Shown: positions 1 through 7,658, counted from the stretch's first letter. The stretch: DNA of 64,000 bases from Bradyrhizobium nivariense (GCF_029846715.1 NZ_JARVWW010000001.1:186001-250000), one strand, 5' to 3'. Numbers and translations: made by a program. The notes: a model not told the origin generated them from the sequence alone.

Positions 1-252
1 CGCGGGTGGCTCAACGAACTCAAGAGCAGGAATATCCGGGTGAACGTGCTGCACCCGGGGCCGATCGCCACACCGATGCAGGACCAGGTTCTCACCGAGG
101 AAGCGAAGCAGATGTTCGAATCCCTGATCCCGCGGGGAAAGATGGGGCGTCCTGAGGAAATTGCGGCGGCCGCGCTGTTTCTTGCTTCAGACGATTCGAG
201 CTTCGTGAATGGGGTGGAGTTGTCTGTCGACGGCGGCTTCTCCGCCATCTGA
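1..252 (+). CDS. Short-chain dehydrogenase/reductase, C-terminal part (cut by window edge)
   Basis: The window starts inside this gene, so only the last 83 codons and the TGA are seen. They match the C-terminal third of a classical NAD(P)-dependent SDR. A VNVLHPGPIATPM stretch corresponds to the segment after the active site that contacts the nicotinamide. It is followed by a GRPEEIAAAALFLASDD block and a closing VELSVDGGF, the usual end of FabG-like members. The Rossmann glycine motif and the Ser-Tyr-Lys triad lie upstream of base 1, so the substrate cannot be guessed. The next gene begins 41 bases downstream on the same strand, so the two may be co-transcribed. Confidence 0.9.
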   Translation, partial: RGWLNELKSRNIRVNVLHPGPIATPMQDQVLTEEAKQMFESLIPRGKMGRPEEIAAAALFLASDDSSFVNGVELSVDGGFSAI

Positions 253-293
253 AGCGCCGGGGAATCAATATCAACACGGATCGGAGAAGCATT

Positions 294-887
294 ATGAGCT
301 ACGCGATTGTAGGATTCGGCAAGATAGGCCAGGCCCTCGCCCACGCCTTCGCCCGTAAAAACATCGACGTGATTGTCGCGAGCCGCCGGCCGCCCGAGGC
401 GTTGGCGCCGCAGGCTCGGGCGATTGGACCCAGGGTCGTCGCGAAGTCGCTGCGGGACGCACTCGAGGCCGACACGATCATCTTGGCGGTCCCGTTCGGG
501 GAGCATCGCGAGGTCGCGAAGGCCCTGCCGAGCTGGAAAGGCAAGACGATCATCGACGCGACGAACGGGTTTGGAGAAGAGCTGGACGGTCTTCTGTCCT
601 CCGCTGTCGTCGCGAAGGCGTTCACCGGCGCCAAGCTCGTGAAAGGCTTCAATCACCTGGGTGCGGCCAAACTGGCTGCCGATCCGGTCGTCAAGGGCGG
701 CCACCGGGTCGTCTTTCTGTCTGGTGACGACGAGGACGCGATCACTCCCGTGGCGGCCTTGGCCAAGCAACTCGGGTTCGCACCCGTGAAGCTGGGCAAG
801 CTCAACGAGGGTGGCGCGCTGGTGCACGCACGCGGCCGCGTTTGGGGCCCGCTCATCTTCCAGGATCTGTTCAAGAAAGAGCAGTAA
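294..887 (+). CDS. NADP-binding oxidoreductase, F420-dependent NADP reductase-like family
   Basis: This 197-residue protein starts with a Rossmann fold. A GFGKIGQALA motif at residues 7-16 follows the first strand, and ASRRPP at about residues 29-34 is where NADP-preferring members carry the phosphate-binding arginines. The size and the FNHLG segment near residue 120 fit the small NADP-binding family related to F420:NADPH oxidoreductase (COG2085). Many members have no known F420 dependence. The start at 294 follows a GGAG at about -8. It lies just after an SDR and before another one, so a role in an accessory redox pathway is possible. The substrate is unknown. Confidence 0.85.
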   Translation: MSYAIVGFGKIGQALAHAFARKNIDVIVASRRPPEALAPQARAIGPRVVAKSLRDALEADTIILAVPFGEHREVAKALPSWKGKTIIDATNGFGEELDGLLSSAVVAKAFTGAKLVKGFNHLGAAKLAADPVVKGGHRVVFLSGDDEDAITPVAALAKQLGFAPVKLGKLNEGGALVHARGRVWGPLIFQDLFKKEQ

Positions 888-1076
888 TCGATCCACGACC
901 GTGTGATCGAGGCCGAGAACCGGTCGCGCGCGCTAGCTTCTTCGAGCCGCGCGCGACCGAATATTTGGAGGCCACAAAATCGCGAACGTTGGCGTGGGCC
1001 TGACGGCGTATGCGCGGGGTCGCGTGGATCAGTGGATCGATCGCCTCGTTCACCTATGATTTGGAGATGAAATAGC

Positions 1077-1889
1077 ATGAATATCGAACTCAACGGCCGC
1101 AAGGCGATCGTTACGGGCTCTACGGCAGGCATCGGCCGTGCTACCGCGGAGGGACTGGCCCGTGCCGGTGCATCGGTCGTCATCAACGGCCGTGGAGAAG
1201 CCCGGATTGACGAGGCGGTGCGGCAGATGCGGCAGGCCTTTCCCGGAAGCGACATCTCGGGTATCGCCGCCGATCTTGCGACAGCGGAGGGCGCCGAGGC
1301 CTTGATCGCGCAGGCGCCGGACGCCGATATCCTTGTGAACAACGTGGGCACGGCTCACATCCGGGGCTACAATGGCGTCGAGGACATCGCGAAAATCCCC
1401 GACGAGGACTGGCTTGGCCTCTTCCAGTTGAACGTCATGAGTGGCGTGCGCGTGACCCGTCATTACCTGCCGCGGATGGTGGCCAAAGGCTGGGGCCGCG
1501 TCGTGTTTGTAAGTAGCGAGTCCGCGGTCAACATCCCCAAGGAAATGCTCGACTACGGCATGACCAAGACCGCTCAACTCGCAGTCTCGCGCGGGCTTGC
1601 CGAGGCGGTCGCGGGCACGGGCGTCACCGTCAACGCCGTCCTGCCGGGACCTACCCGCTCTGAGATCCTGGGTGACTTCATGGCGAAGCAGGCTGACGCA
1701 AACGGGATCACGCAGCAGGAAGCCGAGCAGGGCTTCCTGAAGGCGATGCGTCCGACCACCCTCATCCAACGCTTCGCGACCACCGATGAGGTGGCCAACA
1801 TGATCATCTACGCATGCTCGGAGCAGGCTTCGGCGACAACCGGCGCGGCTTTGCGGGTGGATGGCGGCGTGGTCCGCTTCGTCGCGTAG
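1077..1889 (+). CDS. SDR family NAD(P)-dependent oxidoreductase
   Basis: This is a full-length classical SDR of 270 residues. The cofactor motif TGSTAGIG is at residues 13-20, NNVG at 88-91, the catalytic serine in the VSSES segment near residue 147, and Y160-x3-K164 completes the triad. A VLPGPTRSE segment follows at 188-196, and the protein closes with a GGVVRFVA-type end. A GGAG lies just upstream of the ATG. About 190 bases separate it from the preceding reductase gene, so it may have its own promoter. It converges with the SDR on the opposite strand. The family is certain; the substrate is not. Confidence 0.92.
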   Translation: MNIELNGRKAIVTGSTAGIGRATAEGLARAGASVVINGRGEARIDEAVRQMRQAFPGSDISGIAADLATAEGAEALIAQAPDADILVNNVGTAHIRGYNGVEDIAKIPDEDWLGLFQLNVMSGVRVTRHYLPRMVAKGWGRVVFVSSESAVNIPKEMLDYGMTKTAQLAVSRGLAEAVAGTGVTVNAVLPGPTRSEILGDFMAKQADANGITQQEAEQGFLKAMRPTTLIQRFATTDEVANMIIYACSEQASATTGAALRVDGGVVRFVA

Positions 1890-1956
1890 CTGCCGAGACG
1901 TTTATGGCGCCAATGGCGCCGACCAGCGGACGGTCGACGCCAGCATGGCGGCGGGT

Positions 1957-2700
1957 TCAGGCCTGTTGGGTGGGATAAAGCGTGAGGATGTTGACGTTGA
2001 CCCTGCGCGGTTGCGTCACCGCGTAGAGGATGGCGGCGGCGATGTCCTCGCTCTCGAGCTGCTCCATGTCTCCCAGTCTAGTCTCCACCGCCTGGCGGAC
2101 ATCGGGACGCATCTGCGCGACAAACTCGGTCTTGACGGCCCCGGGCTCGATCGTCGTGACGCGAATGCCGTCCTTCCCGACCTCGCGTCGAAGCGATTCC
2201 GCCATGGCGCTGGCAGCATGCTTGGTGCCGGAATAGACCGTCGAGGCATGGATATAGCGTCCGGTGCCGGATGAGAGAATCACGATATGTCCCGAACCTT
2301 GCCGCTTCATCCCCGGCAGCGCGGCATGTACCGGGTAGAGCAGCCCCAGGAAGTTCACGTCGATCATCTGACGGTATTCAGCCGTTGTAGTGTTCTGGAA
2401 CGGCGCCGCCACGCCCACGCCGGCGATGCAGAGCAACATGTCGAGCCGACCAAACTCCTCGACAGCGCGCCGCACCATCGCCGAGACCTGTGCCTCGTCC
2501 GAAACATCGACTTCGAGCGGAAGCGCCTGGCCGCCGGCTTGGCGGATACGCGCCGCAAGATCACCCAAGCGCTGCATGCGCCGGGCTGCGATCGCCACGC
2601 GCGCACCCTCGCCTGCCAGAGCCACGGCCGTTGCTGCTCCAATCCCGGATGATGCTCCGGTCACCAGCGCGACTTTTCCGGCCAGTTTGCCTGTGCCCAT
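1957..2700 (-). CDS. SDR family oxidoreductase
   Basis: This is a 247-residue classical SDR. TGASSGIG is at residues 14-21, an IAG variant of the NAG motif at 92-94, a serine pair at 143-144 and Y156-x3-K160. IEPGAVKTEF at 184-193 is the usual post-catalytic loop. The C-terminal EDIAAAILYAVTQP block resembles YdfG/clavulanate-dehydrogenase-like SDRs (NADP-dependent, small alcohols or 3-hydroxy acids), which is an inference. It is transcribed toward the SDR at 1077-1889, with 67 bases between their stops. Confidence 0.92.
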   Translation of the reverse strand: MGTGKLAGKVALVTGASSGIGAATAVALAGEGARVAIAARRMQRLGDLAARIRQAGGQALPLEVDVSDEAQVSAMVRRAVEEFGRLDMLLCIAGVGVAAPFQNTTTAEYRQMIDVNFLGLLYPVHAALPGMKRQGSGHIVILSSGTGRYIHASTVYSGTKHAASAMAESLRREVGKDGIRVTTIEPGAVKTEFVAQMRPDVRQAVETRLGDMEQLESEDIAAAILYAVTQPRRVNVNILTLYPTQQA

Positions 2701-2964
2701 GTGATGTCTCCGTTAGTCCTGTTCCCGCAGCTCACAGCATTGAACGACTTCTTGACGAAATCGCGGTGCGGCTTGTGCGGAGCGGACGTGCACCACGATC
2801 AGAGGCGAGGCTGCCGCGCAACGGTAGCGTCAGGCCCAATCACAAATGCGACGGATTCGCTGCGGTCTGTCCATCCTAGTGGCTTCTCCGATATCGCCTA
2901 TTGCTTGAAGCAATGCTCGCGATGCCATTTTACGAAATGCGGATGTGGACGATCCGATATCCGA
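2701..2964. other. Intergenic region upstream of the SDR, no gene seen
   Basis: No convincing coding frame is present; the short frames here have no family-like features. The stretch must hold the promoter for the minus-strand SDR that starts at 2700. It ends at a strong hairpin at 2965-3017. Confidence 0.5.
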
Positions 2965-3017
2965 TTACGGTGACAGTGCACAAAACTCACTTTGAGTTTA
3001 GTGCACTGTCACCGTAA
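2965..3017. repeat. Long near-perfect hairpin, REP-like or terminator
   Basis: Bases 2965-2981 and 3001-3017 are exact 17-base inverted copies. Inside them a further 7-base pairing (2983-2989 with 2993-2999) leaves a three-base loop and a single mismatch. It sits 7 bases after the stop of the minus-strand gene at 3025-3408, a position suited to a terminator, but no T-run follows. The symmetry and the length of the stem also fit a REP-type dispersed element. Confidence 0.75.
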
Positions 3018-3024
3018 CTCCGGA

Positions 3025-3408
3025 TCACTTTTTGGTCGTGCCGTCAGATGGCTGCTCCGCCGACCGGTCGATTTTCTTCGAGACCACGTAGACGTCGACG
3101 GCGCTCATCGAGCATTCCTCGCTTGATGCTTGGTTTTTCGTGATGACCTCGATCTTCTTGCCATCCTTGGTGTGAAAGGTGATGTCGTAGACCTGCTGGT
3201 AGAGGTCTTTGCCGATCTTTTCGGATGCGAGACGAACGGCCTTGGTCTGCGCCTCGATCACCGATGGGATATCAATCAGGCCGGCGTTCTTGAGGTGCAC
3301 GAGGGCCATGTTGGTGGGCCAACTCGCGCAGTCCGGAGACTTCGCCAGAGCCGCCGCAGCCGGCATCACAAATATTGCGGCCATCGCCACTTTCAACGCG
3401 GCGCGCAT
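3025..3408 (-). CDS. Small secreted protein of unknown function
   Basis: This encodes 127 residues. The N-terminus MRAALKVAMAAIFVMPAAAA followed by LAKS looks like a Sec signal peptide with cleavage near residue 23, so the product is probably periplasmic. Mature residues include two cysteines (PDCASW and EECSMS), which could form a disulfide, and the tail is rich in Ser, Lys and Asp. No family was recognised. The ATG at 3406-3408 overlaps the stop of the upstream integrase-like remnant as TGATG, so its translation may be coupled to that frame. A TTG just upstream is in frame, but the ATG is preferred. Confidence 0.75.
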   Translation of the reverse strand: MRAALKVAMAAIFVMPAAAALAKSPDCASWPTNMALVHLKNAGLIDIPSVIEAQTKAVRLASEKIGKDLYQQVYDITFHTKDGKKIEVITKNQASSEECSMSAVDVYVVSKKIDRSAEQPSDGTTKK

Positions 3409-3560
3409 CAATGCACCACCTTGATGGTGTGGTTGCCACTTTCCCGGATCTGCTTGCGCCTATTGATGGGCAGGACGGCAACGTACGTGCCGTCGCGGTC
3501 GCCGCGCTTGTAAAGCTTCTCGCCAGGCTTGAGCTTCTGAAGTCCCGTATCGGTCAACAA
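3408..3560 (-). pseudogene. Integrase N-terminal remnant (Arm DNA-binding / DUF4102-like)
   Basis: A minus-strand frame of about 50 codons reads LTDTGLQKLKPGEKLYKRGD and continues RDGTYVAVL. This resembles the extreme N-terminus of P4/Bradyrhizobium-type tyrosine recombinases, where LTDTxxxxLKPxxKxYKxxDRDGxYVxV is the Arm DNA-binding strand motif. After about 30 residues the similarity ends and the frame stops at TGA, with no core-binding or catalytic R-H-R-Y domain. Initiation would be at TTG 3558-3560 or the adjacent TTG; no ATG is available. It lies about 110 bases from a partial guaA 3' end, the usual place for an integrase gene next to its attachment site. The integrase assignment is an inference from a short match. 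Confidence 0.5.
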
Positions 3561-3588
3561 GGTATTCTCCGTTCGGTTCGCCGCCAGA

Positions 3589-3611
3589 TACCATCATGGA
3601 CCATGATGGTA
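3589..3611. promoter_or_regulatory. Perfect 11+1+11 palindrome upstream of integrase remnant
   Basis: Bases 3589-3599 and 3601-3611 are exact inverted copies around a single A. An outer, imperfect inverted repeat (3569-3580 against about 3614-3630) surrounds them. The position, 29 bases before the TTG start of the minus-strand remnant, suits a repressor or excisionase binding site. This is an inference from symmetry and location. Confidence 0.5.
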
Positions 3612-3669
3612 CAGAACCGACCGAAACGGAGCCCCTAAAAACGTGCCCTCGACACTCAGTCTCTAAAAA

Positions 3670-3899
3670 CTATTCCCACTCAATCGTCCCAGGCGGCTTG
3701 CTGGTCAATCATAGACCACCCGGTTCACGCCCTTCACCTCGTTGATGATGCGCGTGGCGATCCCGCCTAAGAACTTCATGTCGAACTGGTAGAAGTCCGC
3801 GGTCATGCCGTCGGTGGAGGTGACGGCGCGCAGGCCCACGACGAAGTCGTAGGTGCGGCCGTCGCCCATGACGCCGACGGTCTTGACGGGAGCAGCACG
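3670..3899 (-). pseudogene. Partial copy 1 of the guaA 3' end (candidate attachment-site relic)
   Basis: About 230 bases match the last ~230 bases of the intact guaA at 7659 and up, in the same orientation, including the terminal TIEWE codons and the TAG at 3670-3672. The copy is diverged. One base is lost in the ctggtca... segment near 3708, which breaks the frame, and there are several substitutions (for example gatcccgcctaa for ggtctcgccgag). Similarity stops near 3899, within the codons for the segment that reads KTVGVMGDG. It is non-functional and is best read as the target-site end left by integration of an element into guaA. Confidence 0.85.
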
Positions 3900-4193
3900 G
3901 CCTATCGCGGCTGTGTCGAGCGCAGAGAGTGATCGCGCTCTCAGATCCGACCAATGCACGCCGACCTAGCGTCGCGACATAGCGAGTTTTGGGCACGGCA
4001 GCCTGAGTGATACGGGCAATTGTCGACCGATGTACACCTGCCCCGCATCGCGGCACGGGGATTTTCTGCTATCCCCAGTACTGTCCGTCCATGAACACTG
4101 AAATTAATAGGATATCGCACTATACCAGTGGTTGATGTATCAGCTCCATCAACGGGAAGTCACGCTTTAAATTGACTACTTTGGATTATTCGA
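3900..4193. other. AT-richer stretch without a supported gene
   Basis: Between the guaA fragment and the HEPN-like gene there is no supported gene. GC content falls toward 4190, where TTTAAATTGACTAC and TTGGATTATT could form promoter elements for the + strand gene at 4194. A short minus-strand frame reads GVHRSTIARI, faintly like a recombinase helix-turn-helix, but this is too little to call. Confidence 0.4.
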
Positions 4194-4931
4194 ATGAAGA
4201 GCCCAAACGAACAAAAGCGCAAGCGACGGCTCAGTGACGTCCCAAAACCCGTGCGTGAGAGATGGATGCACATCAAAGGACTGAGGTGGGCGAAGGCGAT
4301 TGCCCGCGCATACATGCGCTGGCGATTGCCTATAGCCGAACGGCGTCGACGAAAGGCGTTAATAAAAACGTTTCAAACGGTGAAGCACTACGCGATCAAA
4401 AGTGAAAACGGCAGATTTCGCGGCTCATCAATATTATTCAATATCGGACTCTACTTGTTGATCGCGGATCGAGACATCCAAGCCATCAAGCTAGAGGCAC
4501 TAACGCATCCAGACGAATGGACTCGCAAACTCAGCGCGCGCATTATCCTTATCACGATCTATGAATGGGATGCCGATAAGGTTTCTGGGCGCGCATTCAA
4601 GGAGGCGCTCGATATCATGGGGATCCCAGACGATTTGAAAGCCCGAGCAATTGAGGCTCTTAGAACATTAAGGCTAGTCCAACGCAAGGTGACGAAGCAC
4701 TTTAGCTTTCTTCGGAATGCGACCATTGGTCATAGGGACGCAGACGCATTAGCGCAGTACCGGGCCATAAGAAATCTTAGGGTAGAAGATGTAATGGCGA
4801 TTGCCGTTGAATTCTTCGCCGCGACCGAGGAATTCGTAGACGTCCTCACGCAGATCATGCTGGCCAGCAGCTCGTTCCACTCCTACCTTCGCCAATGGAT
4901 GGAGAGCGAAAAGCCGAGGTTGCTCCCCTAA
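4194..4931 (+). CDS. Unknown protein with HEPN-like RNx4H motif
   Basis: The 245-residue product has a very basic N-terminus (residues 1-60, many Arg/Lys), then a mostly helical body. At residues 174-180 it reads RNATIGH. This fits the Rx4-6H motif, with Asn after Arg, that forms the active site of HEPN-fold ribonucleases in toxin and abortive-infection proteins such as the AbiU2 and Cthe_2314 groups. The helix after it (AQYRAIRNL then VEDVMAIAVEFFAATEEFVDVL) is the kind of amphipathic segment that completes a HEPN bundle. Codon use is less GC-biased than in the flanking core genes. It lies alone between two guaA 3'-end fragments, which marks it as island cargo. The nuclease role is inferred; no family was recognised with certainty. 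Confidence 0.7.
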   Translation: MKSPNEQKRKRRLSDVPKPVRERWMHIKGLRWAKAIARAYMRWRLPIAERRRRKALIKTFQTVKHYAIKSENGRFRGSSILFNIGLYLLIADRDIQAIKLEALTHPDEWTRKLSARIILITIYEWDADKVSGRAFKEALDIMGIPDDLKARAIEALRTLRLVQRKVTKHFSFLRNATIGHRDADALAQYRAIRNLRVEDVMAIAVEFFAATEEFVDVLTQIMLASSSFHSYLRQWMESEKPRLLP

Positions 4932-4959
4932 GCGTGCTTCAACGTTTCTTCATTCGGCC

Positions 4960-5122
4960 TCACTCCCACTCAATCGTCCCCGGCGGCTTGCTGGTCACGT
5001 CGTACGCCACCCAGTTCACACCCTTCACCTCGTTGATGATGCGCGTGGCGGTCGCGCCGAGAAACTCCATGTCGAACTGGCAGAAGTCCGCGGTTATGCC
5101 GCCGGTGGAGGTGACGGCGCGC
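4960..5122 (-). pseudogene. Partial copy 2 of the guaA 3' end (candidate attachment-site relic)
   Basis: About 160 bases are highly similar to the terminal part of guaA, in the same orientation, including the codons for TIEWE. Here TGA (4960-4962) replaces the TAG of the intact gene. Similarity ends abruptly at about 5122 with gtgacggcgcgc. This is where the stop codon of the neighbouring nuclease gene (TAG at 5122-5124) begins. Substitutions differ from those in copy 1, so the two fragments arose or diverged separately. Confidence 0.85.
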
Positions 5123-6303
5123 TAATCGCGTCGCTTGCTGGCAGAGGCGCTCACTTCATCCTTAGCATCATCATAGAACAAATCGCCGGTGTCCTCCAAA
5201 GACTGGGGGTCTGCCCGCGCCTGATTGAACGGACCACTGCTTCCACGAGGCCAAGATTTGGCGAATTTCTCCCGAGAAACTCCATTAAAATCGAGAACCA
5301 CTCCAACGAACGCCTTTGCTTCAGAGCCGAGTTCGTCGTACGAGGGGAGCTGCAGGGCGGAAGAAGCCTCTTCTACTTCGCGCGCAACATTAAATAGTTG
5401 ATCCGACGATCCTAACCTCGAGCTATACTCGGCAATTATTTCAGCGGGAATCTTTCCAGCATCGGCGTAGAATGCGTGCTCGATCTGCTTACTTACGGCC
5501 GCACCATTAGGTGCATAGCTTCTGGCAAGCCCCAGCGCCGCCTTTATAGTTGACAATGAAGAACTCAACTCCGCTTCTCCGAAGCGGATAGCACGCGTAA
5601 CCGAGAGCTTTCGATCTTCTCTAGGCCTGAATAGTTCGTCAGCCAGCATAAAATCCAAGCTAATCGCGGCTAGTGCACTAACATGAAAGCACACACGAAG
5701 AGCAGCTTGCGCTTGATTAGATGCCGGATGGGCCAGAATGGCCTGCTCAGCAAAGAAGTGAGCCGCAGCTAAGCAAGCGTTTGTTGATTGCACGCCAAAC
5801 CCTGAAATGAGTGACGAGCGAGCTGCCAATAGTTGGTCGCGCCAATCATTCGACCTCCTATCCTTGTCGACGCTCCTGACCGCCACGTCCAATTCCTCGG
5901 TCCGCAAGCTCTGCGCATCCTTCAAACTCTGGCTCTGGAGCAGCTTGGATACGGCGTTACCGTCCAGCAACGTAATACCCATCGACTTAGCAAGACGCCT
6001 TGCACTTAGACGTGTGTCTGTGGTTGCCACTATGGCGTCGTCAATTCGCAGCGCGGCCTGAAGCCCCTTGGTCCAAATCAACCGCTCAGCAACCTTTGGC
6101 GAGCGACGGTTCTTAGCATCAACGATCAAACGACGACGTGTTAGTGCTGCAGGCCGCTCATAAAGCCATAGATCAACGTCCGTAACATCCTCGCCCTCCA
6201 AGCGATAGGGAACGCCTCGTACCGCAAAGTACCCCGCGCGCCAAAAGTAAAGCTTTAGCGCCTCTTCTAGATCGAAACCCTTTGCGCCCGGCCGCACAAT
6301 CAT
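5122..6303 (-). CDS. Mrr-like PD-(D/E)XK nuclease-domain protein, putative defence gene
   Basis: This is a 393-residue protein. The N-terminal ~125 residues look like a restriction-endonuclease fold. An early helix (LEEALKLYFWRAGYFAVRG, 12-30) is followed by TDVDLWLYE at 41-49 (D44) and LIVDAKN at 59-65, giving a D...DxK catalytic triad. ATTDTRLSARRLAKSMGI at 93-110 and LLDG at 112-115 correspond to the closing strand-helix of Mrr/REase-like domains. The rest is mostly helical, with no recognised domain. Its ATG overlaps the TGA of the upstream partner gene (6300-6303), so the two are almost certainly co-translated. The stop codon lies exactly at the edge of a guaA fragment. Low-GC codon use and the position point to transferred cargo. 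The target is unknown. Confidence 0.8.
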   Translation of the reverse strand: MIVRPGAKGFDLEEALKLYFWRAGYFAVRGVPYRLEGEDVTDVDLWLYERPAALTRRRLIVDAKNRRSPKVAERLIWTKGLQAALRIDDAIVATTDTRLSARRLAKSMGITLLDGNAVSKLLQSQSLKDAQSLRTEELDVAVRSVDKDRRSNDWRDQLLAARSSLISGFGVQSTNACLAAAHFFAEQAILAHPASNQAQAALRVCFHVSALAAISLDFMLADELFRPREDRKLSVTRAIRFGEAELSSSLSTIKAALGLARSYAPNGAAVSKQIEHAFYADAGKIPAEIIAEYSSRLGSSDQLFNVAREVEEASSALQLPSYDELGSEAKAFVGVVLDFNGVSREKFAKSWPRGSSGPFNQARADPQSLEDTGDLFYDDAKDEVSASASKRRD

Positions 6304-7289
6304 GAGAACTGCCCTGCGGTTCGGAGGGAATGAAGAACATCGTTCGTCAATCGTTTGCTCTCGGAAACCTGTTTGCGTCTAAATGCGGAGCGCGCTTTTT
6401 CCGGACCCGTGTAACCGGACATAGTCCCAGGCAAGGGCCGATCAATTACATTCAAAGAAGCCGCATCGCCGGTTGTAAGAACCCGCAGCGCCATTTCCCC
6501 TACGTCCCGCTTGAGCAACCTCATATTGTATCCATAACCGGGCGCCTTCTGAACACTGAGTACACCCTTAGTCTCCAGAACCCGATAGTCCTCGCCTATC
6601 GCAGTGGCTGGTCCAACGGCTCCGCCCGATATGAGTTTCCGCAAGAGTGCCGAAATCATTCCAATACGCCCGCGACCAGCGTTGCTTTGCGTCATTCCAT
6701 AATAGAGAGCGGCCACCAGGGCTTTCGCGTGATCGAATGCATCATCCACCAGTGGATCATTGAATTTATGGAAGGCTGAAGGTTTCGTGATAAAGGCAGT
6801 CTCTCCCGACGGATTCGCGACAATATTCATGTCGTACATTCCAGCGGCTTTCAGCTTGTCGAACAACGCGCCGCCCAAGATCTGTTCGGCTTCCGCCACG
6901 CTCGCACAACCACTGCGATCGAGAAGTGAATCGAACTCACTGACTTTAAGGCGCTCGTGGTCCCGGAGCGAATCCAAGACCTTTTTGGCTTTCTCAACAG
7001 AATCCCTTCGAAAGAGATTTCCGTTAAAGTAGAGTCGATCAGAATCCTGCCCTTCAGCGTCGACGAACCCAACCGATTCCGATCGCTGTAAGAGTTCAGA
7101 CGCAGAAACTCTTGTCAGCTTGAATTCGTCTCCTAAGAATTCAGCAAGCTTGCCTTTCACGAGAGGTTCAATTGAAGTCAATTCGGCAAGAGCAACCGAT
7201 GCCTGCTCTTCGCTTGTTGGCTTCTGCCGTTCAAAAATTTCCGCCGCATGCTGAACGGTAGAAGCGCTTGTTAGACCCAAGACCTCCAC
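6300..7289 (-). CDS. Partner protein of the nuclease, main open part of a frameshifted gene
   Basis: The open frame gives 329 residues from a GTG at 7289, but this is probably not the true start. In the same frame, coding-like sequence continues upstream to about 7400 (AKAAGLNPRIELPAYLKVLE and on), where it meets the end of the frame at 7367-7579 in another register. The likely original gene spans 6300-7579, about 426 residues. The product is helical and charged, with segments such as LKVSEFDSLLDRSGC that resemble winged-helix modules, but no family was recognised. The overlapping stop/start with the nuclease gene implies a shared function, perhaps as a sensor or DNA-recognition subunit; that role is inferred. 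Confidence 0.7.
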   Translation of the reverse strand: MEVLGLTSASTVQHAAEIFERQKPTSEEQASVALAELTSIEPLVKGKLAEFLGDEFKLTRVSASELLQRSESVGFVDAEGQDSDRLYFNGNLFRRDSVEKAKKVLDSLRDHERLKVSEFDSLLDRSGCASVAEAEQILGGALFDKLKAAGMYDMNIVANPSGETAFITKPSAFHKFNDPLVDDAFDHAKALVAALYYGMTQSNAGRGRIGMISALLRKLISGGAVGPATAIGEDYRVLETKGVLSVQKAPGYGYNMRLLKRDVGEMALRVLTTGDAASLNVIDRPLPGTMSGYTGPEKARSAFRRKQVSESKRLTNDVLHSLRTAGQFS

Positions 7290-7366
7290 CTCTCCATTGG
7301 CTGATAGATCGACTACTCGCTGATCTTCTAATACCTTGAGATACGCGGGGAGTTCGATGCGGGGAT

Positions 7367-7579
7367 TCAGCCCTGCCGCTTTCGCCAGCGCCTCGACTCG
7401 ATCGGTTTGAGAAGCATTTGATCCGATGCGGCGAGTTGCGAGAGCAAAGATGCGGCTTTTCCGGCAGCATCCAGCGCTGGAAATTCAGCGGCACCATTGA
7501 CTGTAGCTGCCGTCTTCTGTCCGTGGTGGACTACCCACGCCCCCTTGTTCCGCGGCTTGATCGTATCATAGTAGGACAT
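7367..7579 (-). pseudogene. N-terminal part of the frameshifted nuclease partner
   Basis: The frame begins with ATG at 7577-7579 and reads MSYYDTIKPRNKGAWVVHH, then AAEFPALDAAGKAASLLSQL. It stops after 70 codons with a low-complexity tail (SRRWRKRQG) typical of out-of-frame reading. The adjacent register carries the natural-looking continuation, RVEALAKAAGLNPRIELP, from about 7400. A single-base insertion or deletion between about 7391 and 7410 would join the two. This is either a real inactivating mutation or a sequencing error. Confidence 0.65.
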
Positions 7580-7658
7580 TGTCGATCACCCGCCTTCAGT
7601 CACACGGTGGAGGCTTTGATTTAGTCACGCAAACTTCTAGAGGTCGCAGTAGCGCCCC

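Noticed and set aside
3900..4060. Possible recombinase helix-turn-helix (GVHRSTIARI) on the minus strand
   Set aside because: Only about ten residues resemble a helix-turn-helix, and the frame is otherwise a fusion of guaA relic and unrelated bases.
7231..7497. 88-codon minus-strand frame over the nuclease partner
   Set aside because: The third register across the frameshift region; composition is Arg/Ser/Pro-rich and no motif is present.
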